This document shows, piece by piece, positions 1 to 4,081 of a stretch of DNA of 5,755 nucleotides (position 1 is the stretch's first letter; the number at the start of each line of letters is the position of its first letter). This DNA is from Nitrospiraceae bacterium (GTDB lineage Bacteria > Nitrospirota > Nitrospiria > Nitrospirales > Nitrospiraceae), in the NCBI GenBank assembly GCA_005793285.1, contig SXPO01000201.1, positions 1 to 5,755 on the forward strand. Reading direction: 5' to 3'. The notes beneath the pieces are model-generated. The model made no database searches. It was given only the letters and a program-made list of their open reading frames with translations, and was not told where the DNA came from. Made by a program: the position numbers and the translations under genes.

Positions 1-1
1 A

Positions 2-382
2 GGACAGGCGGGTGACAACGTTGGCGTGCTCTTGCGCGGGACGAAGAAGGAAGATGTGGAGCGCGGCATGGTGCTCTCGAAGCCCAAGACCGTCACGCCG
101 CATACGAAGTTCAAGGCCGAGATCTATGTGTTGGCGAAGGAAGAGGGGGGGCGGCATACGCCGTTCTTCAATGGGTATCGGCCGCAGTTCTACTTCCGGA
201 CCACGGATGTGACGGGGATTGTGTCGCTCAATCCGGGGGTGGAGATGGTGATGCCTGGGGACAACGTGAGTGTGACGGGGGAGTTGATCAGTCCGATCGC
301 GATGGATCAGGGGCTGCGGTTTGCGGTGCGCGAGGGCGGCAAGACCGTGGGTTCCGGCGTCGTCACGGAAATTCTGGTGTAA
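2..382 (+). CDS. tuf: Elongation factor Tu, C-terminal part (5' end outside the window)
   Basis: This is the last 126 codons of EF-Tu, the GTPase that delivers aminoacyl-tRNA to the ribosomal A site in the cytoplasm. The frame is open from base 2 and ends at TAA 380–382. It covers the end of domain II ([11 protein letters not shown]) and all of domain III, including the highly conserved [40 protein letters not shown] and [18 protein letters not shown] segments that contact tRNA and EF-Ts. The G domain lies upstream of the window. An internal ATG at base 26 is not a start, because conserved EF-Tu residues precede it. The gene sits upstream of rpmG, tRNA-Trp and secE, a common bacterial arrangement. 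No damage is visible, and the identification is certain from domain III alone. Confidence 0.98.
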   Translation, partial: GQAGDNVGVLLRGTKKEDVERGMVLSKPKTVTPHTKFKAEIYVLAKEEGGRHTPFFNGYRPQFYFRTTDVTGIVSLNPGVEMVMPGDNVSVTGELISPIAMDQGLRFAVREGGKTVGSGVVTEILV

Positions 383-406
383 GCAGTTGACACGAGAGTG
401 GCTGTA

Positions 407-436
407 CTTGTCAGCGTACAAGCCTGTCAGCTTGTA
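407..436 (+). promoter_or_regulatory. Two mutually exclusive small hairpins before the rpmG ribosome binding site
   Basis: In the tuf–rpmG spacer, CTTGT (407–411) can pair with ACAAG (418–422) across a 6-base loop. TACAAGC (417–423) can instead pair perfectly with GCTTGTA (430–436), also across a 6-base loop. The two pairings share bases 418–422, so only one can form at a time. TGTCAGC also occurs as a direct repeat (409–415 and 425–431). The second hairpin ends two bases before the GAGGAG ribosome binding site (439–444). What is seen is the complementarity. A regulatory role is inference, and it could simply be a small intergenic repeat. Confidence 0.4.
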
Positions 437-450
437 TCGAGGAGAACGAG

Positions 451-600
451 ATGCGTGAAATTATCGATTTGGCCTGTCCGACCTGCAAACAGCGGAATTA
501 TTCGACGAATAAAAACAAGAAGAATGATCCGGATCGGTTGGAGCGAAACAAGTTCTGCAAGTTCTGCCGGAAGCACACGCCTCATAAAGAGGTGAAGTAA
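451..600 (+). CDS. rpmG: 50S ribosomal protein L33 (bL33), zinc-ribbon form
   Basis: A 49-residue protein with the bL33 pattern: a basic small protein of the large subunit that lies near the ribosomal E site. Two CxxC pairs are present, C9-P-T-C12 and C36-K-F-C39, so this is the zinc-binding (C+) form rather than the cysteine-free paralogue that some bacteria make under zinc limitation. The centre is rich in Asn and Lys (STNKNKKN), followed by [14 protein letters not shown], typical of the family. The start at 451 is supported by GAGGAG at 439–444 with six bases of spacing. It is too short for many length cut-offs, and it lies in a different frame from the longer spurious frame that overlaps it. 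Its place between tuf and tRNA-Trp/secE is usual for rpmG. Confidence 0.96.
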   Translation: MREIIDLACPTCKQRNYSTNKNKKNDPDRLERNKFCKFCRKHTPHKEVK

Positions 601-610
601 GGTGGGCAGT

Positions 611-651
611 AAGGGGTGAGTGGTTCACCGATCGGCTGGCATTCACACCTT
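611..651 (+). other. Stem-loop between rpmG and tRNA-Trp
   Basis: Bases 611–622 pair with 640–651 in an imperfect 12-bp stem with one mismatch (G615/A647) and one G·T pair. The 17-base loop contains the 8-base palindrome CCGATCGG (628–635). It begins 10 bases after the rpmG stop and ends 17 bases before the tRNA. No T-run follows, so an intrinsic terminator is not supported. A processing site between the mRNA and the tRNA is possible but unproven. Confidence 0.4.
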
Positions 652-668
652 ACGGTTCGCGTTCAAGT

Positions 669-743
669 AGGGGCATGGTGTCAATGGCAGCACATCGGTC
701 TCCAAAACCGAGAGTCTAGGTTCAAATCCTAGTGCCCCTGCCA
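669..743 (+). tRNA. trnW: tRNA-Trp (anticodon CCA)
   Basis: A complete 75-base cloverleaf with all stems intact. The acceptor stem AGGGGCA (669–675) pairs with TGCCCCT (733–739) over 7 bp. The D stem GTGT/GCAC spans 678–693. The anticodon stem TCGGT/ACCGA (695–699 and 707–711) carries the loop CTCCAAA, giving anticodon CCA at 702–704, which reads the UGG tryptophan codon. The variable loop has four bases (712–715). The T stem CTAGG/CCTAG (716–720 and 728–732) has the loop TTCAAAT. G740 is the discriminator base, as expected for bacterial tRNA-Trp, and the 3' CCA (741–743) is encoded. Location between tuf/rpmG and secE is the classic bacterial site for this tRNA. Confidence 0.97.
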
Positions 744-759
744 TGCAGAGTGTGATTGA

Positions 760-803
760 CCAGGAATGCTGAAATGGGTGTGGCGGGGTAAGCCTATTCC
801 TGG
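760..803 (+). other. Inverted repeat between tRNA-Trp and secE
   Basis: CCAGGAAT (760–767) and ATTCCTGG (796–803) are perfect 8-bp complements separated by 28 bases. GCT (768–770) and AGC (791–793) can add a few pairs inside. There is no T-run after it. It could be a processing hairpin downstream of the tRNA or a chance structure, and nothing else in this 129-base spacer is recognisable. Confidence 0.25.
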
Positions 804-872
804 GTGATGTCGTGTGAAGGGTTCGCTTGGCTGTAAGCCGGAGCGGCATAGATAGAAAGCGGAGTGTGACCG

Positions 873-1067
873 ATGTTCAAGCGTATGACTGATTCGATCC
901 GGCTGTTTATGACGGATGTTCGGGCTGAATTGAAGAAGGTCTCGTTCCCGACCCGTGCGGAAACTATTGGTTCTACAACGGTCGTGATTGTTTTTTGTGT
1001 GTTGATGTCGCTCTATCTATCGGCTGTCGATTCGCTTCTTTCATGGCTGGTCGGCAAACTGATTTGA
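873..1067 (+). CDS. secE: Preprotein translocase subunit SecE
   Basis: A 64-residue, single-span SecE, the clamp subunit that embraces SecY in the inner-membrane SecYEG protein-conducting channel. Residues 1–20 form the amphipathic cytoplasmic helix (MTDSIRLFMTDVRAELKKV). The family signature ELKKVSFPTRAE follows at 19–30, and one hydrophobic segment spans roughly residues 33–60. This is the short form found in most bacteria, as opposed to the three-span E. coli protein. GGAG at 861–864, eight bases upstream, supports the start. ATG at 885 is a possible shorter start but has no better signal. It is followed by nusG 65 bases downstream, the almost universal secE–nusG pairing. Confidence 0.96.
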   Translation: MFKRMTDSIRLFMTDVRAELKKVSFPTRAETIGSTTVVIVFCVLMSLYLSAVDSLLSWLVGKLI

Positions 1068-1070
1068 GAG

Positions 1071-1136
1071 ATGAGTAGAACGGTCAAGGAATCGTTGAAC
1101 GTGGCTGCGGCCTATAGACCGAAGGGTGGGGCATGA
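1071..1136 (+). other. Possible 21-codon ORF overlapping the nusG start (ATGA)
   Basis: An ATG three bases after the secE stop opens a 21-codon frame (MSRTVKESLNVAAAYRPKGGA) whose TGA at 1134–1136 overlaps the nusG ATG at 1133 in an ATGA arrangement, the usual mark of translational coupling. It has no good ribosome binding site of its own but could be reached by ribosomes ending secE. I do not recognise the peptide, and it may be a chance frame. It is listed because the nusG ribosome binding site is weak. Confidence 0.2.
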
Positions 1137-1669
1137 CGAAGAACTGGTACGTCATTCATACGTATGCGGGGTTTGAGGGGCGTGTCAAGACCAGCTTGGT
1201 GGAGCGCGCCAATCAGATGGGCTTGGTCGAAAAACTCGGACAGGTGCTCGTGCCGACGGAGGACGTGATCGAAATCAAGGACGGCAAACGTCGGACTTCA
1301 CGGCGCAAGTTTGTCCCCGGCTATGTGCTGGTGGAGCTGGAATCGCCTGTCAGCGACGAGACCATGCAGATGATCAAGGAGACCCCGAAGGTAACCGGAT
1401 TCGTAGGGGGCGGGACGGTGCCGATGCCCTTGACCCCTGAGGAGGTTGAGTCTTTACTCAAGCAAGTCGATGCCGGTCAGGCTGAACCGCGCGAGCAGGT
1501 GAAGTTCATCAAGGGCGACAATGTTCGAATCATCGATGGTCCGTTCCTGGGGTTCAATGGCCTGGTCGATGAGGTCGACCAAGACCATAGTCGATTAAAG
1601 CTCATGGTGAGCATTTTCGGCCGATCGACGCCGGTTGAATTGGGGTTTTTGCAGGTTGAACGGATTTAA
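1133..1669 (+). CDS. nusG: Transcription termination/antitermination factor NusG
   Basis: A 178-residue NusG, close to the 181 residues of the E. coli protein. NusG rides on RNA polymerase, affects pausing and Rho termination, and links the polymerase to the leading ribosome. The N-terminal NGN domain (about 4–120) shows KNWYVIHTYAGFE and the conserved RRKFVPGYVLVELE (57–70). The C-terminal KOW domain (about 124–178) shows the KGDNVRIIDGPFLGFNG loop and ends FLQVERI. There is no domain II insertion. The ribosome binding site is poor (a GGGTGGGG run at 1125–1132 directly against the ATG), unlike the strong GGAG sites of its neighbours, so translation may be coupled to upstream reading. It is followed by rplK after 45 bases. 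Confidence 0.97.
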   Translation: MTKNWYVIHTYAGFEGRVKTSLVERANQMGLVEKLGQVLVPTEDVIEIKDGKRRTSRRKFVPGYVLVELESPVSDETMQMIKETPKVTGFVGGGTVPMPLTPEEVESLLKQVDAGQAEPREQVKFIKGDNVRIIDGPFLGFNGLVDEVDQDHSRLKLMVSIFGRSTPVELGFLQVERI

Positions 1670-1671
1670 AC

Positions 1672-1701
1672 AGTGCTGAGCGATGAGTGCTGAGTGCTGA
1701 G
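1672..1701 (+). repeat. 7-base tandem repeat (AGTGCTG) in the nusG–rplK spacer
   Basis: Four heptamers lie head to tail from 1672 to 1699: AGTGCTG, the variant AGCGATG, then AGTGCTG twice, followed by AG. They fill most of the 45-base spacer, just before the rplK ribosome binding site AAGGAG (1704–1709). The spacing is exact. The family and function are unknown to me, and it occupies the place where an L1 autoregulatory site sits in E. coli. Confidence 0.7.
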
Positions 1702-1714
1702 GTAAGGAGCAGAT

Positions 1715-2140
1715 ATGGCGAAGGAAGTATCCGCACAAATCAAGTTGCAGATTCCTGCAGGGAAGGCCAATCCGGCCCCTCCCGTTGGCCCCTCGCTTGG
1801 CCAGCACGGGGTCAATATCATGGAGTTTTGCAAGCAGTTCAATGCCAAGACGCAGAAAGAAGGCGACAGTATCATCCCGGTCATTATCACGGTGTACAAG
1901 GATCGGACCTTTACTTTTATCATGAAGACACCGCCGGCTTCGGACCTTCTGAAGAAGGCGGCCGGGATTATTAAAGGATCCGGCGTGCCGCAGAAAGATA
2001 AGGTCGGGAAGATCACGAGGGCGCAGTTAAACGAGATCGCGCAGAAAAAAATAGTCGATCTGAATGCCGCCGATGTGGCCGGAGCTGCCAAAATTATCGA
2101 AGGCACCGCTCGCAGCATGGGCATCGTTATTCAAGGGTAG
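1715..2140 (+). CDS. rplK: 50S ribosomal protein L11 (uL11)
   Basis: A 141-residue L11, the usual bacterial length. L11 binds 23S rRNA in the GTPase-associated centre at the stalk base, beside L10. The N-terminal domain (1–70) has the proline-rich loop [21 protein letters not shown] (residues 14–34), where thiostrepton and stringent-response (RelA) functions map in the family. The C-terminal rRNA-binding domain (about 72–141) has [17 protein letters not shown] (97–112, ending at residue 112) and ends in the GTARSMGI segment. The start is well supported by AAGGAG at 1704–1709 with five bases of spacing. rplA follows, but an unusually large 129-base gap with a palindromic element lies between them. 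Confidence 0.98.
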   Translation: MAKEVSAQIKLQIPAGKANPAPPVGPSLGQHGVNIMEFCKQFNAKTQKEGDSIIPVIITVYKDRTFTFIMKTPPASDLLKKAAGIIKGSGVPQKDKVGKITRAQLNEIAQKKIVDLNAADVAGAAKIIEGTARSMGIVIQG

Positions 2141-2146
2141 AGGGAT

Positions 2147-2242
2147 AGGAGCAGGCGGGTCCACCCGCCGTGCTCGCGGACCGCACGCCCTCAGAAGGGC
2201 CTCGGTCGACGCGCGCAGTTGCGGGCAAACCCGCCCGCTCCT
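2147..2242 (+). repeat. 96-base near-palindromic element between rplK and rplA (REP/MITE-like)
   Basis: AGGAGCAGGCGGGT (2147–2160) pairs with ACCCGCCCGCTCCT (2229–2242), 13 of 14 positions. Inside, 2164–2168 pairs with 2221–2225, 2171–2178 with 2210–2217 (one mismatch), GACCG (2179–2183) with CGGTC (2203–2207), and GCCCT (2187–2191) with AGGGC (2196–2200) around the loop CAGA. Nearly the whole stretch therefore folds into one long imperfect hairpin. Each end can also form a small local hairpin (2155–2168 and 2221–2234). It carries no credible gene and no T-run. I see no clear target-site duplication. The structure is seen directly, and membership of a genome-wide repeat family is inference. 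Confidence 0.65.
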
Positions 2243-2261
2243 GAAGAGTGGTTGGTGTAGG

Positions 2262-2266
2262 GGAGG
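2262..2266 (+). promoter_or_regulatory. rplA ribosome binding site that decides the start
   Basis: GGAGG at 2262–2266 lies 3 bases before the ATG at 2270 and 9 bases before the ATG at 2276. The second spacing is the more usual, and the protein then begins MGKKMKAA, so 2276 is preferred. Confidence 0.6.
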
Positions 2267-2275
2267 GAAATGGAA

Positions 2276-2968
2276 ATGGGAAAGAAGATGAAGGCCGCAG
2301 CGGAGAAAATCGAGCCACGCGCCTATGGGTTGCAGGAGGCGGTTGAGGCCGTGAAGACGTCGGCCTATGCGAAGTTCGATGAATCAGTCGATCTTGCGCT
2401 TCGGTTGGGGATTGACCCCAAGCGGTCCGATCAAATGGTCCGCGGGACCGCATTGCTTCCGCACGGCACCGGCAAAAAGGTGCGAGTCTTGGTCTTTGCC
2501 AGAGGTGACAAGGAGCAGGAGGCGAGGCAGGCCGGAGCCGATTATGTGGGGGCGGATGATTTGATGGAGAAGATCAAGGGGGGGTGGATGGAGTTTGATT
2601 GCGCCATCGCGACTCCGGATCTCATGGCGTCGGTTGGCAAGCTTGGTAAACAGCTTGGTCCGCGCGGTCTCATGCCGAATCCAAAGACCGGCACCGTGAC
2701 CTTTGAGGTGGGCAAAGCGGTTGCGGACATTCGTAAGGGGCGGGTTGAATATAAGGTTGAAAAGGCGGGCATTGTACAAGTGCCTATCGGGAAAGTGTCG
2801 TTCGATGCCGCTAAGTTGTCTGACAACGCGTCGGCCATCATCGAATCGGTCATCAAGGCCAAGCCGGCTTCGTGCAAGGGGCGATATCTCAAGAGCGCTG
2901 TGGTTTCCAGCACGATGGGCCCCGGCGTGATGTTGGATGCGATTGCGTTGATGAAGCAGTGGAGTTAG
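2276..2968 (+). CDS. rplA: 50S ribosomal protein L1 (uL1)
   Basis: A 230-residue L1, normal length. L1 forms the mobile L1 stalk on 23S rRNA helices 76–78 and helps move deacylated tRNA out of the E site; in many bacteria it also represses its own rplK–rplA mRNA. Domain I is split around the inserted domain II (about residues 70–160). The family signature [18 protein letters not shown] is at 124–141, and the RNA-binding TMGPG motif is at 213–217 near the C-terminus. The start could also be the ATG at 2270, two codons earlier; spacing from GGAGG favours 2276. It lies 56 bases upstream of rplJ. No operator resembling the L1 rRNA site was evident in the rplK leader. Confidence 0.96.
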   Translation: MGKKMKAAAEKIEPRAYGLQEAVEAVKTSAYAKFDESVDLALRLGIDPKRSDQMVRGTALLPHGTGKKVRVLVFARGDKEQEARQAGADYVGADDLMEKIKGGWMEFDCAIATPDLMASVGKLGKQLGPRGLMPNPKTGTVTFEVGKAVADIRKGRVEYKVEKAGIVQVPIGKVSFDAAKLSDNASAIIESVIKAKPASCKGRYLKSAVVSSTMGPGVMLDAIALMKQWS

Positions 2969-3024
2969 GAGTGCGAGGGGCCTGTCGCCCATCCAGCCGT
3001 AGGAGTAGAGAAAGGGAGAGAGAG

Positions 3025-3960
3025 ATGAAGAAGGAAGAAAAAGCCACGGCGGTTGCGGAATTGACCGAAAGGTTCGGTCGTGCGCGGCTGGCCATTCTGA
3101 CGGAATCTGTCGGACTTCCAGTCAATCAAGTGACGGAACTGCGCAAGCAGCTCCGCGGCGCTAAAGCGGAATATCGGGTCGTGAAGAACACGCTTGCAGC
3201 TCGCGCGGTCGAGGGAACAACCTTGGCCGGTCTCACGGCGTATCTCAAGGGGCCTACCGGCATCGTCATCGGGTATGACGATCCGGTGCTGCCGACGAAG
3301 GTATTGCGGGACTTCATCGGCGCAGAGAAGCGTGAAGAGAAAATTCGGATGACGGTCGGCGTGCTGGAAGGAAAAGTTGTCAAGCCGGCCGATCTGGCGG
3401 CTGTCGCCAAGTTGCCGAAGAAGGAAGTGCTGATTGCCATGTTGCTGTCGGCCATGCAGGGGCCGATCCGCGGCGTGGTGTATACGCTCAACGCGGTTTT
3501 GTCGAAATTTGTGAGAGTCATTGCAGCCATTGAGGATAAAAAGAAAGGGGAGGGAGACATGTCAGCAACCACAACGAAACTGTCGCAGGAAGAATTGATC
3601 AAGGCTATCGAGGGCATGAGCGTGCTCGATTTGGCTGAACTGGTGAAGGGTTTGGAGACTCGCTTCGGGGTCACAGCTGCCGCGCCGGTTGCGGTCGCCG
3701 CTGGTCCAGCTGCAGGCGGAGGCGCCGCCGCGCCGGCCGAGGAAAAGACTGCGTTCGATGTCATTCTTGCGTCCGCGCCAGCCGACAAGAAAATTCAGAT
3801 CATCAAGGTTGTGCGTGAATTGACCAGCCTTGGGCTGAAGGAAGCGAAAGATTTGGTGGAAGGCGCGCCGAAGCCGGTCAAGACCGGCGTGACGAAGGAA
3901 GAAGCCGATACCATAAAAAAGAAACTCGAAGAAGGCGGCGCCAAGGTCGAAGTCAAGTAA
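3025..3960 (+). CDS. rplJ-rplL: L10–L12 fusion: ribosomal stalk proteins uL10 and bL12 in one 311-codon frame
   Basis: Residues 1–178 are a complete uL10 and residues 179–311 a complete bL12, with no stop codon and no spacer between them. L10 anchors the stalk to 23S rRNA next to L11, and L12 recruits EF-Tu, EF-G, IF2 and release factors. The L10 part has [21 protein letters not shown] (37–57), KGPTGIVIG (75–83) and a long C-terminal helix (about 133–172), as in three-dimer stalks. The join reads [10 protein letters not shown] then MSATTT. The L12 part has its dimer domain, an Ala/Gly hinge and the C-terminal domain. GGGAG at 3014–3018 supports the ATG at 3025; the frame is open upstream to 2872, but that stretch overlaps rplA and is not L10-like. 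Whether the fusion accumulates, is cleaved, or is bypassed by internal starts is unknown. A sequencing substitution that removed a stop is the main alternative. Confidence 0.88.
   Translation: MKKEEKATAVAELTERFGRARLAILTESVGLPVNQVTELRKQLRGAKAEYRVVKNTLAARAVEGTTLAGLTAYLKGPTGIVIGYDDPVLPTKVLRDFIGAEKREEKIRMTVGVLEGKVVKPADLAAVAKLPKKEVLIAMLLSAMQGPIRGVVYTLNAVLSKFVRVIAAIEDKKKGEGDMSATTTKLSQEELIKAIEGMSVLDLAELVKGLETRFGVTAAAPVAVAAGPAAGGGAAAPAEEKTAFDVILASAPADKKIQIIKVVRELTSLGLKEAKDLVEGAPKPVKTGVTKEEADTIKKKLEEGGAKVEVK
3547..3556 (+). promoter_or_regulatory. Internal ribosome binding site for L12 inside the L10 frame
   Basis: GGGGAGGGAG lies within an unbroken purine stretch (3538–3557). Its GGAGG core (3549–3553) is five bases from the L12 ATG at 3559. 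The same bases encode the Lys/Gly/Glu linker of the fusion. It is among the strongest Shine-Dalgarno sequences in the window, which argues that free L12 is made independently. Confidence 0.8.
3559..3960 (+). CDS. rplL: 50S ribosomal protein L7/L12 (bL12), nested in-frame start
   Basis: A 133-residue bL12 beginning at an ATG inside the L10–L12 frame and sharing its TAA at 3958–3960. It is slightly longer than E. coli L12 (about 120 residues). The N-terminal dimerisation domain is residues 6–35 ([27 protein letters not shown]). A flexible hinge of mostly Ala, Pro, Gly and Val follows at about 38–60. The C-terminal factor-binding domain is 61–133, with [20 protein letters not shown] and the acidic/basic helix [22 protein letters not shown]12 is the only multi-copy ribosomal protein, so an independent start with the strong GGAGG site five bases upstream is expected even if the fusion is also made. 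Normally rplJ ends with a stop and a spacer precedes rplL; here there is neither. Confidence 0.9.
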   Translation: MSATTTKLSQEELIKAIEGMSVLDLAELVKGLETRFGVTAAAPVAVAAGPAAGGGAAAPAEEKTAFDVILASAPADKKIQIIKVVRELTSLGLKEAKDLVEGAPKPVKTGVTKEEADTIKKKLEEGGAKVEVK

Positions 3961-3969
3961 TACGCGAAC

Positions 3970-3990
3970 GCCATTCGCCAGTTGCCAGTG
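3970..3990 (+). repeat. Degenerate 7-base tandem repeat after rplL
   Basis: Three heptamers run in phase: GCCATTC, GCCAGTT and GCCAGTG. After the stem-loop that follows, a second 7-base periodicity appears at 4029–4056 (TGATCGC, TGACCAT, TGACATC, TGTTCAC). The period equals that of the AGTGCTG array before rplK. The degeneracy means chance cannot be excluded. Confidence 0.4.
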
Positions 3991-3997
3991 ATCAATT

Positions 3998-4027
3998 GGG
4001 TGAGGCCGCATGATTGCGGCTTCGCCC
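3998..4027 (+). promoter_or_regulatory. 13-bp stem-loop in the rplL–rpoB spacer (possible attenuator or processing site)
   Basis: Bases 3998–4010 (GGGTGAGGCCGCA) pair with 4015–4027 (TGCGGCTTCGCCC) without a bulge, using two G·T wobbles, around the tetraloop TGAT. It begins 37 bases after the rplL stop and ends 54 bases before rpoB. No T-run follows, so it is not a standard intrinsic terminator. In E. coli the same spacer contains an attenuator and an RNase III cleavage site that set rpoB output relative to ribosomal proteins, and a similar role here is inference from position. Confidence 0.55.
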
Positions 4028-4081
4028 GTGATCGCTGACCATTGACATCTGTTCACCGCCAACCAACGTGGAGGAGCGGGC

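Noticed and set aside
387..415. Possible promoter before rpmG (TTGACA at 387–392)
   Set aside because: The expected -10 position (410–415) reads GTCAGC, which is not a credible -10 element.
643..849. Minus-strand frame containing GFEPRLSVLETDVLPL
   Set aside because: This is the familiar translation of the reverse complement of a tRNA gene; the real feature is tRNA-Trp on the plus strand.
2127..2453. Minus-strand and alternative-frame ORFs across the rplK–rplA spacer
   Set aside because: Low-complexity Arg/Pro/Ser translations caused by GC-rich palindromic sequence; no domain and no ribosome binding site.
2872..3024. In-frame open codons upstream of the rplJ ATG that would extend the fusion by 51 residues
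   Set aside because: They overlap the rplA 3' end in another frame, look unlike any L10 N-terminus, and the ATG at 3025 has its own ribosome binding site followed by a standard L10 start.
3535..3550. Possible programmed frameshift site at the rplJ–rplL join (GAT AAA AAG AAA GGG)
   Set aside because: The zero frame is already open through both genes, so no shift is needed. The heptamer in phase is T AAA AAG, not the classic A AAA AAG, and the -1 frame soon meets a stop.
4042..4070. Possible promoter before rpoB (TTGACA at 4042–4047)
   Set aside because: No -10 resembling TATAAT at 16–18 bases; the hexamer falls within the heptamer-like repeat and is probably chance.
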